NCBI RefSeq assembly: GCF_000409775.1
Contig: NZ_KE332393.1
Location: forward strand, 128,171 to 192,170
Reading direction: 5' to 3'
Length of the DNA stretch: 64,000 nucleotides
From: Litchfieldella anticariensis FP35 = DSM 16096
Lineage (GTDB): Bacteria > Pseudomonadota > Gammaproteobacteria > Pseudomonadales > Halomonadaceae
Under the pieces are notes generated by a model that saw only the letters and a list, made by a program, of their open reading frames with translations, made no database searches and had not been told where the DNA came from. The position numbers were made by a program, and so were the translations under genes. Position 1 is the first letter of the stretch. Each line of letters begins with the position of its first letter. This document shows, piece after piece, positions 8,594 to 19,456 of the stretch.

Positions 8594-10654
8594 ATGGTAT
8601 CCACCTCCTTTCTGCTCGAACTCGGTGTCGAGGAACTCCCCCCCACGGCCATCGACCTGCTCTCCGACGCACTGGCACAGGGCATTGCCGAAGGCCTGAG
8701 CGAGTCCGAAGTCACCTTCGGCTCCGTGCACGCCTATGCGACACCACGACGCTTGGCGGTATACATCACCCAATTGGCCGATAAGCAGCCCGACCGTGAA
8801 ATCGAACGTCGTGGCCCTGCCTTGGCGGCAGCGTTCAAGGATGGCAAGCCGACCAAGGCAGCCGAGGGTTTCGCACGCTCCTGTGGGGTGGAAGTCGATG
8901 AGTTGATCCATCTGGAAACCGATAAAGGGACTTGGCTCGGTCATCGCGAACGACAACAAGGGGAAGCCACCGAGCGGCTGCTCCCGGCGATCGTCTCAAA
9001 GGCGATTGGCGCTCTGCCGGTGCCCAAGAACATGCGCTGGGGTGCATCGCGAGTCGAGTTCTCTCGCCCGGTACACTGGCTGGTCATGCTCTATGGCGAG
9101 CAAGTGGTCGATGCCGAGGTACTGGGCCTGAAGGCTGGCCGCACCACTTTTGGTCATCGTTTTCATGCCCCTACCGCCATTGAACTGCAACGTCCCGACG
9201 ACTATCTGGTAGCACTGGAGAATGCTTACGTACTGGCTGACCGTGACCGTCGTCGCGAGCGTATTCGCGAGCAGGTATTGGCCGAGGCCGAGTGCCACGA
9301 AGCCCAAGCAGTGATCGACGAGGACCTACTGACAGAAGTCAGTGGACTGGTGGAATGGCCAGTGGCATTGACCGGGAGCTTTGATGAACGCTTCCTCGAG
9401 GTTCCACCGGAATGCTTGATCTCATCGATGAAGGCCAATCAGAAATATTTCCACCTGCTCGACGAGCAGGGTCGTCTGAAACCCTTGTTCATCACGATTT
9501 CCAACATCGATAGCCAGGACCCACAACTGGTCATAGAAGGTAACGAAAAGGTCATCCGGCCGCGTCTGGCCGATGCTGCCTTTTTCTACGACACGGATCG
9601 CAAGACCCCTCTTGATGAGCGCCGTAAAGGCTTGGCCAACGTCGTCTTCCAGCAGCAACTCGGCACGCTGGCTGACAAGGCCAGCCGTAGTGCGGTGGTG
9701 GCCTGTCATATTACCGAGAAAATAGGTGGCGATGTCTCGCATGCCGAGCGTGCCGCCCAGCTTGCCAAGTGCGACTTGGTGACCGAAATGGTGCTGGAGT
9801 TCCCTGAATTACAGGGCATCATGGGCTGTTATTACGCCCGCCACGATGGTGAAGCGGAAGACGTTGCCCAGGCGCTCTACGAGCAGTATCTGCCACGTTT
9901 CGCCAGTGACGTCATCCCTCAGAGTCGTACCGGCCTTGCACTGGCACTGGCTGACCGCCTGGACACACTGACCGGCATCTTCGGTATTGGCCAGCGCCCC
10001 ACTGGTACCAAGGATCCATTTGCCTTGCGACGTGCTGCTATCGGGGTGCTCAACATCCTGATCAAGGGTGAATTGGATCTCGACCTGCGGGAATTGCTAG
10101 CACTGGCCGCTACTCAGCATCAGGACTTGCCCAAGAAAGAGGGTCTTGTCGACGATGTTCTTGACTACATGCTCGAGCGACTTCGCGCCTGGACCCAGGA
10201 CGAGGATATTCCCGTTGAGATCTATCTCGCCGTCCGTGCTCGCCCGGTCACCAAGCCGCTCGACTTTGCACGGCGCATTCATGCCGTGCACGCTTTCAGT
10301 CAACGCGAAGAAGCTGCTGCTCTCGCTGCGGCCAACAAGCGTGTCTCGAACATTCTGGCCAAGCAGGAGCACGATGGTTCGACTGTCGTGAGAGCCGATC
10401 TGCTGCATGAAGATGCAGAGCGCGCTCTGTCCGATGCGCTGACATCGCAGCGCGCCGAGGTCGAGCCGCTCGTACGTAATGCTCGCTATGCTGAAGCCTT
10501 GGACATCCTGGCGTCTTTACGTGATCCAGTCGACCGCTTCTTCGATACTGTCATGGTCGTAGTCGATGACACGGAAGTACGGCGCAATCGCTTGGCCTTA
10601 CTCGCCAGCCTTCAGGCCTTGTTCCTCGAAGTGGCGGATATCGCTGAACTCTAA
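8594..10654 (+). CDS. glyS: Glycine-tRNA ligase beta subunit
   Basis: Beta subunit of the tetrameric glycyl-tRNA synthetase, responsible for tRNA-Gly recognition and full activity. The 686-residue length is standard. It begins VSTSFLLELGVEELPP and contains RRGPALAAAF and the C-terminal anticodon-binding-like region (FFDTVMVVVDD). A TTG at 8588 overlaps the glyQ stop, but ATG at 8594 has AAGGAGA nine bases upstream, so I prefer it. It is translated together with glyQ. Confidence 0.96.
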   Translation: MVSTSFLLELGVEELPPTAIDLLSDALAQGIAEGLSESEVTFGSVHAYATPRRLAVYITQLADKQPDREIERRGPALAAAFKDGKPTKAAEGFARSCGVEVDELIHLETDKGTWLGHRERQQGEATERLLPAIVSKAIGALPVPKNMRWGASRVEFSRPVHWLVMLYGEQVVDAEVLGLKAGRTTFGHRFHAPTAIELQRPDDYLVALENAYVLADRDRRRERIREQVLAEAECHEAQAVIDEDLLTEVSGLVEWPVALTGSFDERFLEVPPECLISSMKANQKYFHLLDEQGRLKPLFITISNIDSQDPQLVIEGNEKVIRPRLADAAFFYDTDRKTPLDERRKGLANVVFQQQLGTLADKASRSAVVACHITEKIGGDVSHAERAAQLAKCDLVTEMVLEFPELQGIMGCYYARHDGEAEDVAQALYEQYLPRFASDVIPQSRTGLALALADRLDTLTGIFGIGQRPTGTKDPFALRRAAIGVLNILIKGELDLDLRELLALAATQHQDLPKKEGLVDDVLDYMLERLRAWTQDEDIPVEIYLAVRARPVTKPLDFARRIHAVHAFSQREEAAALAAANKRVSNILAKQEHDGSTVVRADLLHEDAERALSDALTSQRAEVEPLVRNARYAEALDILASLRDPVDRFFDTVMVVVDDTEVRRNRLALLASLQALFLEVADIAEL

Positions 10655-10695
10655 CAGCTAGCCCAGGGTCCCTCACCGGGCGCCTGGTGTGTGAA

Positions 10696-10724
10696 AAGCC
10701 GGCTTTCAGCCGGCTTCTTTTATT
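10696..10724 (+). terminator. Rho-independent terminator of glyQS
   Basis: An 8-bp stem, AAGCCGGC / GCCGGCTT, with a TTTCA loop is followed by CTTTTA. It lies 41 bases after glyS and just before the first parS site. Confidence 0.85.
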
Positions 10725-10725
10725 G

Positions 10726-10741
10726 TGTTTCACGTGAAACA
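10726..10741. promoter_or_regulatory. parS site 1 (ParB-binding centromere)
   Basis: Perfect 16-bp palindrome TGTTTCACGTGAAACA, the established consensus for chromosomal ParB/Spo0J. It lies in the glyS downstream spacer, immediately after the terminator. It is the leftmost of five identical sites; the parAB genes that would act on it are at 49-51 kb. Confidence 0.95.
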
Positions 10742-10894
10742 CCCTCCTATGCAGGTGCTTTAGTGTCATGCGCTGCAGGTATCCGTCCCCCGCCCGTAAA
10801 GTGAGTTTCTGCGCCACAGGGTTAATATCAGGCCGTTTTTACCAACGCTCACTTATGCGCCATCCTTTCTTTGTGTCATCAAGGAGATGCTTCT

Positions 10895-11206
10895 ATGAGT
10901 GACGATACTTCCTTAGCCAGCTTTCATGACAGCTTACAGCAGCCCTTTCCACCCGGCGGATTATCTCCGCTACTCACTGCACTTTGGTGGGCCGGCAAAG
11001 GGGAATGGGTAACTGCGCATGACCAGATTGCCGCACTTCCAGGAGCCAATGCGGCCTGGATACATGCTTATCTACATCGGTGGGAAGGTGATTTGAGCAA
11101 TGCTGCCTACTGGTATCGGAATGCCGGTCGTTCAATGCCGGACAATGAACTTGGCCTCGATACCGAATGGCAGGCTATTGTCCAAGAGCTGCTCAAGGCA
11201 TCTTAG
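10895..11206 (+). CDS. Conserved hypothetical protein, small helical (TPR-like)
   Basis: A 103-residue cytoplasmic protein with no signal peptide or membrane segment. The visible pattern is rich in Trp and Ala: ALWWAGKGEWVTAHDQIA, AAWIHAYLHRWEGDLSNAAYWYRNAG. This looks like two helix-turn-helix tetratricopeptide-style repeats. AAGGAG lies 8 bases before ATG 10895, so it is very likely translated. It sits alone between parS sites 1 and 2. I do not recognise a function; similar small 'AYLHR-EGD-NA-YWY' proteins occur as hypotheticals in other gammaproteobacteria. Confidence 0.7.
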   Translation: MSDDTSLASFHDSLQQPFPPGGLSPLLTALWWAGKGEWVTAHDQIAALPGANAAWIHAYLHRWEGDLSNAAYWYRNAGRSMPDNELGLDTEWQAIVQELLKAS

Positions 11207-11223
11207 CGAAAGTCAGAACACAT

Positions 11224-11239
11224 TGTTTCACGTGAAACA
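11224..11239. promoter_or_regulatory. parS site 2
   Basis: Perfect TGTTTCACGTGAAACA palindrome in the 89-base spacer between the small hypothetical gene and gmhB, 498 bases from site 1. Confidence 0.95.
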
Positions 11240-11295
11240 CTAGCCTAGACTCTTTCGTCAACTGCCGTGGCTGCCACACAAATCAGGACTAGCTA

Positions 11296-11862
11296 ATGCT
11301 ATCACACCAAAGGTTGGTGATTCTCGACAGAGATGGTGTCATCAATCAGGATTCAGATGCCTATATCAAATCCCTCGACGAATGGATTCCTTATCCCACA
11401 GCGATACAGGCCATCGCTCAACTGAGCAAAGCAGGGTGGACAGTCGCCATAGCGACTAACCAGTCAGGCATCGCGCGTGGGTATTACGATACAGCCGTAC
11501 TCACTGAAATGCATGACCGCCTGAACCAGCTCGTTGAAAAGGCCGGGGGCCAGATTTCACATATCGCTTATTGCCCCCATGGCCCCGATGACGACTGTGA
11601 CTGTCGCAAGCCTAAAACCGGTCTCATGAGACAGATTCAGCAGCACTTGGGTTTGGAAAGTCTGGAGAAAGCTTGGGTAGTCGGTGACAGCTTGCGCGAC
11701 CTGCAAGCGGGCTCAGCCATGGGATGTCATGTTGCCCTGGTTCGCACCGGGAAGGGGTTCTTGACCGAGTCCAAGGGTTTCAATCTGGAGGGAGTGATGG
11801 TGTTTGACGATCTTGCAGCCTTTACCGAGTGGCTACTTTCGGCAGAAGATGACGCAAGTTGA
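11296..11862 (+). CDS. gmhB: D-glycero-beta-D-manno-heptose 1,7-bisphosphate 7-phosphatase
   Basis: Removes the 7-phosphate in ADP-heptose synthesis, upstream of hldD and waaF. The 188-residue HAD-family protein has the nucleophile motif DRDGVIN (Asp11, Asp13), ATNQSGIARGYY, the zinc-binding Cys/His cluster CPHGPDDDCDC with RKPKTG, and VVGDSLRDLQAG as the metal-binding HAD motif. All are diagnostic for GmhB. It is separated from the other LPS genes at 0-7.5 kb by glyQS. A strong bidirectional hairpin follows. Confidence 0.92.
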   Translation: MLSHQRLVILDRDGVINQDSDAYIKSLDEWIPYPTAIQAIAQLSKAGWTVAIATNQSGIARGYYDTAVLTEMHDRLNQLVEKAGGQISHIAYCPHGPDDDCDCRKPKTGLMRQIQQHLGLESLEKAWVVGDSLRDLQAGSAMGCHVALVRTGKGFLTESKGFNLEGVMVFDDLAAFTEWLLSAEDDAS

Positions 11863-11889
11863 TTCCTGCCAGATGAAAATCTCCTGGAT

Positions 11890-11923
11890 ACAAGAAGGCC
11901 GGCATTGATGCCGGCCTTCTTGT
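11890..11923. terminator. Bidirectional terminator between gmhB and gyrB
   Basis: A 16-bp perfect stem (core AAGAAGGCCGGCAT paired with its complement) with a 2-base apparent loop at 11906-11907. It lies between convergent gmhB and gyrB, with AAGAA/TTCTT arms giving a U-rich end in both directions. Confidence 0.85.
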
Positions 11924-11968
11924 ATAGATTCTAACTTAACCTGCATGCTCTGGCTTTATATCGGGGAG

Positions 11969-11984
11969 TGTTTCACGTGAAACA
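11969..11984. promoter_or_regulatory. parS site 3
   Basis: Perfect TGTTTCACGTGAAACA palindrome (extended to 18 bp, GTGTTTC...GAAACAC) between the gmhB/gyrB terminator and the end of gyrB. Confidence 0.95.
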
Positions 11985-12007
11985 CTTCCTTGAGCTTGCC
12001 TTTAGAG

Positions 12008-14431
<2,424 letters not shown>

Positions 14432-15535
14432 CTACTCCGTCGTGAAGTCTTTCAGTGTGTCGAGACGACCATGTTTCACGTGAAACATTGCGACTGACGT
14501 GTCCGGTTGCCACATTCCTTCGAGGGCTTCTGGGTCGACACTGGTGATAAACACCTGACATCCCATCCGCTCCAGCCAGCGACAAAAATCATGCCGATGA
14601 CGTGCATCCAATTCCGCCGGCAGGTCATCAATCAGATAAGTACAGGTTTGGGCCGTCAGTTGTTCCAGAAGGCGTCCCTGTGCCAGTTTCATTGCACTGA
14701 CTACCAACTTCTGCTGACCTCGTGACAGAACCTCCGCCGCCGGCCGGCGTTCGATTCGCAGTCTCAGGTCAGCACGCTGAGGCCCTTGTTGGGTAAAACC
14801 CATTTGTCGATCAGTGTCACGGCCTTGGTGAAGCACCTCTGCCAGCGACCGCTGTCGATCCCAACCCCGCGAGTATCGCAGTGTCAGTGTTGGTAGCGGC
14901 AAAAGCTCCTGCAGAGTTTCCTCGAAGATCGGCAGAAACTCCCGAACATAGTCGCTGCGAAACGAATCGAGTCGTTCGCTCCATTGCACCAACTCACCCT
15001 CCCACACCGAGAGGGAACGTTCATCAATTCTACCATGCCTGAGCAGTGCATTCCGATGTTTCAAGGCTCGTCGAACACGCTTCCAAGTCTCCAGGAAATC
15101 GTGTTTCACGTGAAACACCCCCCAGTCGAGAAACTCGCGCCGCACTGCTGGAGCCCCCTCCAACAGCTTAAAAGCGTCAGGGTTGATCAGTTGCAGGGGA
15201 AGCGCTTCCACCAGTTGCGCAACTTTGGTGACACGCTCACCTGCCATGCGCATTTCCATTTCACTGCCATCACGCAAGCGCCGGATGCCAATGGGAATTG
15301 GTGGATCGCCGGCCAGACGCCCATGCAAGGTCATACCCTCGACTGCGTGCCCAATGACATTCTTTAGCTGTTGGGTACGGAAGGAACGCCCCATACCAAG
15401 TATATGGATGCCCTCAAGAAGGCTGGTCTTGCCGCTACCATTGGCACCAACGATGACGTTGATCCCTGGCTGGGGCCGCATCTCGACGTGCGCCAGATTA
15501 CGTAAGCCCATGAAGCTGAGGCGATCGAGGGTCAT
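14432..15535 (-). CDS. recF: DNA replication and repair protein RecF
   Basis: SMC-like ATPase that helps RecO and RecR load RecA at gaps. The 367-residue protein has the Walker A GANGSGKTSLLEG (about 30-42), the ABC signature-like LSRGQQKLV and Walker B LIDDLPAELD. Two parS palindromes are embedded in frame and each encodes FHVKH, at residues 141-145 and 351-355. Start ATG at 15535 matches the family N-terminus LDRLSFMGLRNL. It lies between dnaN and gyrB in the classic order. Confidence 0.97.
   Translation of the reverse strand: MTLDRLSFMGLRNLAHVEMRPQPGINVIVGANGSGKTSLLEGIHILGMGRSFRTQQLKNVIGHAVEGMTLHGRLAGDPPIPIGIRRLRDGSEMEMRMAGERVTKVAQLVEALPLQLINPDAFKLLEGAPAVRREFLDWGVFHVKHDFLETWKRVRRALKHRNALLRHGRIDERSLSVWEGELVQWSERLDSFRSDYVREFLPIFEETLQELLPLPTLTLRYSRGWDRQRSLAEVLHQGRDTDRQMGFTQQGPQRADLRLRIERRPAAEVLSRGQQKLVVSAMKLAQGRLLEQLTAQTCTYLIDDLPAELDARHRHDFCRWLERMGCQVFITSVDPEALEGMWQPDTSVAMFHVKHGRLDTLKDFTTE
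14472..14487. promoter_or_regulatory. parS site 4, inside recF
   Basis: Perfect TGTTTCACGTGAAACA palindrome within codons 351-355 of recF, where it encodes FHVKH. Confidence 0.95.
15102..15117. promoter_or_regulatory. parS site 5, inside recF
   Basis: Perfect TGTTTCACGTGAAACA palindrome within codons 141-145 of recF, again encoding FHVKH. It is the rightmost parS in the window, 3.2 kb from the dnaA start. Confidence 0.95.
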
Positions 15536-15550
15536 TGAGCAAGAGTCCTA

Positions 15551-15572
15551 CGACACCCCTCACGGGGTGTCG
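15551..15572. other. Hairpin between dnaN and recF
   Basis: A 9-bp perfect stem, CGACACCCC / GGGGTGTCG, with a TCAC loop in the 84-base dnaN-recF spacer. There is no U-tract on the leftward transcript, so it is more likely an RNA processing or attenuation hairpin than a full terminator. Confidence 0.5.
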
Positions 15573-15619
15573 CATTGAACAAAGGAAGGAAACAAGGGAA
15601 CCTCAGGCAAGAGACGACA

Positions 15620-16723
15620 TTACAGCCGCATAGGCATGACCACATACATGGCATCACCGCCACCGGGCTCTTCCATCAATGCACTGCTATTAGGATCGGC
15701 GAGCGTCATTTGGACACGATCCTCATCTAATGCGTTCAGCACATCGATCAGGTAACTGACATTGAAACCAATTTCCAGGCCAGAGCCGGAATATTCGATT
15801 GCGATATTCTCTTCTGCCTCTTCCTGCTCGGGGTTGTTGGCCATGACCTGAAGATTGCCCTCTTCGAGTTGCAGACGCACCCCACGATACTTCTCGTTGG
15901 ACAGAATCGAGGTTCGTGACAGCACTTGGCGAAGCTCGGCGCGATCAGCAATGAATACCTTGTCACCTCCGCGCGGTACCACGCGCTCATAGTCGGGAAA
16001 CTTTCCATCGACCAGCTTGGAGGTAAAAGTGAACTCGCCAGTATGGGCGCGCACATGATTGGCACCCAAGGTCAGGCTAACAGGCTCATCACTATCGTCG
16101 AGAAGGCGTACCAGTTCCAGCACACCCTTGCGCGGCACGATCAGCTTCTGTGCCGGCTCCACCTCGATATCCGCCGGACGCGAACACACCGCTAAACGGT
16201 GGCCATCGGTGGCTACGGTACGAACCAGGTTGGAGCGGAGTTCCAGAAGCATACCGTTCAAGTAATAGCGCACATCCTGCTGGGCCATGGCGAATGATGT
16301 CGCATCGATCAAATGCTTGAGCGTCCCCCTGGGCAGACTCAATTCGGTACTGGCCTGGCTATCTTCGATATTGGGAAATTCTGCAACTGGCAACGTCGAC
16401 AGGGTAAAGCGTGAACGCCCACTACGAAGCACGGCACGCCCGTCTTCCAAGGTGATGTTGATCTCGGCCTGGTCAGGCAAAGACTTGCAGATATCCATCA
16501 ACTTTCGAGCGGGTACCGTAGCAGAACCTGGCTCATCGACTTGATTAGGTGCCGTGCGGCCAATCAGTTCCACTTCCAGGTCGGTACCAGTCAGCGATAG
16601 CTGCGCATCCTGTACTTCAAGCAATACATTGGACAGCACCGGCAACGTCTGGCGGCGTTCAACGACGCCGGCAACCAGCGCCAAAGGACGCAGCAGGGCT
16701 TCGCGGGTAATGGAAAATTTCAT
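15620..16723 (-). CDS. dnaN: DNA polymerase III beta subunit (sliding clamp)
   Basis: Ring-shaped processivity clamp of the replicative polymerase. The 367 residues form the usual three clamp domains. The N-terminus MKFSITREALLRPLALVAGVVERR and the C-terminal tail YVVMPMRL, next to the client-binding pocket, are typical. ATG at 16723 is chosen because homology begins there and GGAG lies upstream; an in-frame ATG at 16759 adds 12 unrelated residues. It lies 82 bases downstream of dnaA. Confidence 0.98.
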   Translation of the reverse strand: MKFSITREALLRPLALVAGVVERRQTLPVLSNVLLEVQDAQLSLTGTDLEVELIGRTAPNQVDEPGSATVPARKLMDICKSLPDQAEINITLEDGRAVLRSGRSRFTLSTLPVAEFPNIEDSQASTELSLPRGTLKHLIDATSFAMAQQDVRYYLNGMLLELRSNLVRTVATDGHRLAVCSRPADIEVEPAQKLIVPRKGVLELVRLLDDSDEPVSLTLGANHVRAHTGEFTFTSKLVDGKFPDYERVVPRGGDKVFIADRAELRQVLSRTSILSNEKYRGVRLQLEEGNLQVMANNPEQEEAEENIAIEYSGSGLEIGFNVSYLIDVLNALDEDRVQMTLADPNSSALMEEPGGGDAMYVVMPMRL

Positions 16724-16805
16724 GGGGGCTCCACTCTTTGTCCTGAAATTCGATGACATTCAGCATGTTGCGATCAACAAACAGTCTAGTTTGCAACCGA
16801 GCATG

Positions 16806-18287
16806 TCAACTCGTCAGCAACCGCAATAGATTCTTGTAGTCTTCACGAATGTCCGCACTCTCTTCCTGAAGAGCCTGCACTTTTCGGCAGGCATGCAAGA
16901 CCGTGGTATGGTCGCGACCACCGAAAGCATCACCGATTTCCGGCAAGCTGTGATTGGTCAATTCCTTGGCAAGCGCCATTGCGACTTGACGCGGCCGCGC
17001 GACGGAGCGTGAACGTCGCTTCGAGAGCAGGTCCGCCAGCTTGATCTTGTAGTACTCAGCCACGGTGCGCTGGATGTTGTCGACACCGACCTGCTTATCT
17101 TGCAATGCCAACAAATCTTTCAGAGATTCACGAATAAAATCCTGAGTGATCGGCTTGCCCATGAAATGGGAGTCGGCAATCACTTTCTTCAGGGCGCCTT
17201 CTAGTTCGCGCACATTTGAGCGAATCTTCTGAGCGATAAAGAAGGCAGCATCATGAGGAAGTTCGACCTTTGCCTGATCAGCCTTTTTCATCAGGATCGC
17301 CACCCGCGTTTCCAGCTCTGGAGGCTCAATGGCTACCGTCAGCCCCCATCCGAAACGGGACTTCAGACGCTCCTCTACCCCATTGATTTCCTTGGGGTAT
17401 CTGTCCGATGTCAAGATCATTTGCTGGCCACCTTCAAGCAAGGCGTTGAAGGTGTGGAAGAATTCTTCCTGAGAACGCTCTTTGCCAGCAAAGAACTGAA
17501 TATCGTCGATCAGCAAGGCATCGACACTACGATAGAAGCGTTTGAAGTCATTGATGGCATTCAGTTGTAGTGCCTTGACCATATCGGCAACGAAACGCTC
17601 GGAATGGAGATAGACCACCTTGGCATTCTCGCGACGATTGGCTAGCTGATTGCCCACGGCATGCATCAGGTGTGTCTTGCCGAGACCGACACCGCCATAC
17701 AGAAACAAAGGGTTATAAGCGCCACCGGGATTTTCCGACACTTGGCGTGAAGCAGCTCTGGCCAATTGGTTGGACTTACCTTCAACGAAGGTTTCGAAGG
17801 TGAAATTGGGGTTAAGGCCACTCTGATGCTTGAGGCTCCCTTCGACTTGAACCTGACGCTCACTGCTTCCTGAGGTGCGGCTGCTTCCAGTACGGCTCCC
17901 CTCCTCACGAGCCTGATCGATCTCATGCTCATCAGCGTAATTTCCGCGTGGCGACGTATGCACGGCAGGTGATGCAGGCTGACGGGGACTGGCGGAAACG
18001 GGATTACCCAGTTCACGTGGCTGAGGCGAAGGTGCTGCACGCCTGCTGCCCACGGTCAACGATATCTTGGGCGGCTTGACAGGGGACAGCTCGCGTAGCA
18101 ACTCGTTGATACGCTTCACATACTTGTCATTGACCCAGTCTCTGACGAAACGATTGGGCGCCAGCAGGCATAGCTCATTGGATTCACCCTCCTCCGCCTG
18201 AAGAGGGCGAATCCAGGTATTGAACTGCTGAGAATTCAGTTCGTCCTGCAGGTAATCCAGACATTGTTGCCAAAGAGCGACCGACAC
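16806..18287 (-). CDS. dnaA: Chromosomal replication initiator DnaA
   Basis: AAA+ initiator that binds DnaA boxes and melts the origin. The 493-residue protein has domain I ([25 protein letters not shown]), a long low-complexity domain II rich in Pro, Ser and Arg (about 85-150), AAA+ domain III (Walker [17 protein letters not shown], Walker [10 protein letters not shown]) and the domain IV DNA-binding signature [14 protein letters not shown]. The start is GTG at 18287. A plausible promoter lies at 18523-18551, next to a perfect DnaA box, which would allow autoregulation. Confidence 0.98.
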   Translation of the reverse strand: MSVALWQQCLDYLQDELNSQQFNTWIRPLQAEEGESNELCLLAPNRFVRDWVNDKYVKRINELLRELSPVKPPKISLTVGSRRAAPSPQPRELGNPVSASPRQPASPAVHTSPRGNYADEHEIDQAREEGSRTGSSRTSGSSERQVQVEGSLKHQSGLNPNFTFETFVEGKSNQLARAASRQVSENPGGAYNPLFLYGGVGLGKTHLMHAVGNQLANRRENAKVVYLHSERFVADMVKALQLNAINDFKRFYRSVDALLIDDIQFFAGKERSQEEFFHTFNALLEGGQQMILTSDRYPKEINGVEERLKSRFGWGLTVAIEPPELETRVAILMKKADQAKVELPHDAAFFIAQKIRSNVRELEGALKKVIADSHFMGKPITQDFIRESLKDLLALQDKQVGVDNIQRTVAEYYKIKLADLLSKRRSRSVARPRQVAMALAKELTNHSLPEIGDAFGGRDHTTVLHACRKVQALQEESADIREDYKNLLRLLTS

Positions 18288-18522
18288 TCGACCTCACCAT
18301 CCCGATTGTGAAAATGACCCGCCATTGTATCGCTCCAGCCATAGGTTATCCACATGACGATCCCAAGGAAGTGTAGTTGTGGAAAACTTGCCTACCTACG
18401 CTTGAACAACCTCTGCTCGAACTGGGCACAACGACAACATTGTGGAAGACTCATCGATCTTCCCCCAGGCTATCCCCAATGAACCAAACGGCTGTCCTGC
18501 TTTTCCTCACATGGTTGTATCC

Positions 18523-18551
18523 TCTATACATCATTGTAATATAAGCATCAA
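18523..18551 (-). promoter_or_regulatory. Putative dnaA promoter
   Basis: On the minus strand, -35 TTGATG (18551-18546) and -10 TATAGA (18528-18523) are separated by 17 bases. A perfect DnaA box at 18558-18566 lies just upstream of the -35, consistent with DnaA autoregulation. Confidence 0.45.
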
Positions 18552-18709
18552 TCATGGTTATCCACAAAAACTATCCCCAGTATTAATAACAACGAAATCT
18601 AAAAACCAATAATGATAGTAGTTATCGTTCAAAATCAGCTGCCATGTTCCTCATGAATCATGGCCAAGGGATAACACTTCATCCAGTGGTGCGAATGTAG
18701 CGGGAAAAA

Positions 18710-18738
18710 TTGCACCTTGACGGCGAATTCACTAGAAT
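18710..18738 (+). promoter_or_regulatory. Putative rpmH promoter
   Basis: TTGCAC (18710-18715), a 17-base spacer and TAGAAT (18733-18738), about 97 bases upstream of the rpmH start. Confidence 0.5.
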
Positions 18739-18834
18739 TCCCGGTCTTGAGCCGAATCCCCCCTGGCCTCCTCCGAAGTCAGGGCGCCTCTAAGTTGACG
18801 TAAAGTCCAATTAACCACGTGGGAATCAATTGTT

Positions 18835-18969
18835 ATGAAACGCACCTTTCAACCCAGCGTTCTCAAGCGCAAGCGTGTGCATGGCTTCCGTGCCCGCATG
18901 GCCACCAAGAACGGCCGCGCCGTCCTGGCCCGCCGCCGCGCCAAGGGTCGCAAGCGTCTGAGCGCCTGA
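18835..18969 (+). CDS. rpmH: 50S ribosomal protein L34
   Basis: A 44-residue, strongly basic ribosomal protein of the large subunit. The translation [14 protein letters not shown]...[12 protein letters not shown] matches the near-invariant L34 sequence from end to end. It is divergent from dnaA and is followed 7-13 bases later by rnpA, the conserved rpmH-rnpA arrangement. It is shorter than common ORF cut-offs and easily missed. Confidence 0.98.
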   Translation: MKRTFQPSVLKRKRVHGFRARMATKNGRAVLARRRAKGRKRLSA

Positions 18970-18982
18970 TCTCGGATTGCGT

Positions 18983-19360
18983 GTGTCCCGTCAGGGCTTT
19001 CCCCGGCAGCTGCGACTGCTGACCGCCGGGGACTACCGACGCGTTTTCGACCAGGCCGCCTTCAAGGTTCACGGCAAGGGGTTGCTGGCATTGGCCTGCA
19101 ACAACGATCTGGGTCACCCACGGGTCGGTTTGGTATTCAGCAAGAAGAACGTGCGACGCGCAGTCGATCGCAATCACTTGAAGCGTCTCGTTCGCGAGTC
19201 CTTTCGCCTCCAGCAACACCGCCTACCCGCCGTGGACATCGTTGTCCTATCCCGGCGTGGCGTACGGGAACTGGACAGTGACACCCTGCATCGCCAGCTC
19301 TACGGCATGTGGCGGCGTCTGGAAAAGGACGTTCGCAAGCAATCGGCCAATACCACCTGA
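18983..19360 (+). CDS. rnpA: Ribonuclease P protein component
   Basis: Protein cofactor of RNase P, which matures tRNA 5' ends. The protein of about 125 residues has the RnpA core: GFPRQLRLLTAGDYRRVF, then HPRVGLVFSKKNVRRAVDRNHLKRLVRESFR, the conserved RNR-type RNA-binding helix. The start is uncertain: GTG at 18983 gives the family-like VSRQGFPR, while TTG at 18977 adds two residues. Between its stop and yidC there are only 96 bases, so the yidD gene usually found here is absent. Confidence 0.93.
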   Translation: MSRQGFPRQLRLLTAGDYRRVFDQAAFKVHGKGLLALACNNDLGHPRVGLVFSKKNVRRAVDRNHLKRLVRESFRLQQHRLPAVDIVVLSRRGVRELDSDTLHRQLYGMWRRLEKDVRKQSANTT

Positions 19361-19373
19361 CGGGACACCGGCG

Positions 19374-19389
19374 GCCTGCCTCGGCAGGC
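19374..19389 (+). other. Hairpin after rnpA
   Basis: GCCTGCC-TC-GGCAGGC forms a 7-bp stem followed by a partly U-rich run (TTTCGTGTGTCATTTTATT). It may be a weak terminator or a processing site between rnpA and yidC. Confidence 0.5.
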
Positions 19390-19456
19390 TTTCGTGTGTC
19401 ATTTTATTCATGCACTATGCCGTCAGACTGTTCATTACCCACCGGGCAGGCCCCTC

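Larger units (their letters stand above)
18288..18834. other. dnaA-rpmH spacer, candidate oriC
   Basis: A 547-base gene-free region between divergent dnaA and rpmH, the origin position in Pseudomonas. It has perfect DnaA boxes TTATCCACA at 18346-18354 and 18558-18566, and one-mismatch boxes at 18378-18386 (TGTGGAAAA) and 18441-18449 (about two mismatches). A very AT-rich stretch at about 18530-18635 could be the unwinding element. The left half also holds the dnaA leader, the right half the rpmH promoter. A second origin-like spacer exists upstream of mnmG. Confidence 0.7.

Noticed and set aside
18560-18640. tRNA or small RNA gene in the dnaA-rpmH spacer
   Set aside because: No cloverleaf, TψC-like GGTTCGAATCC or terminator is visible; the AT-rich content is better explained by origin function.
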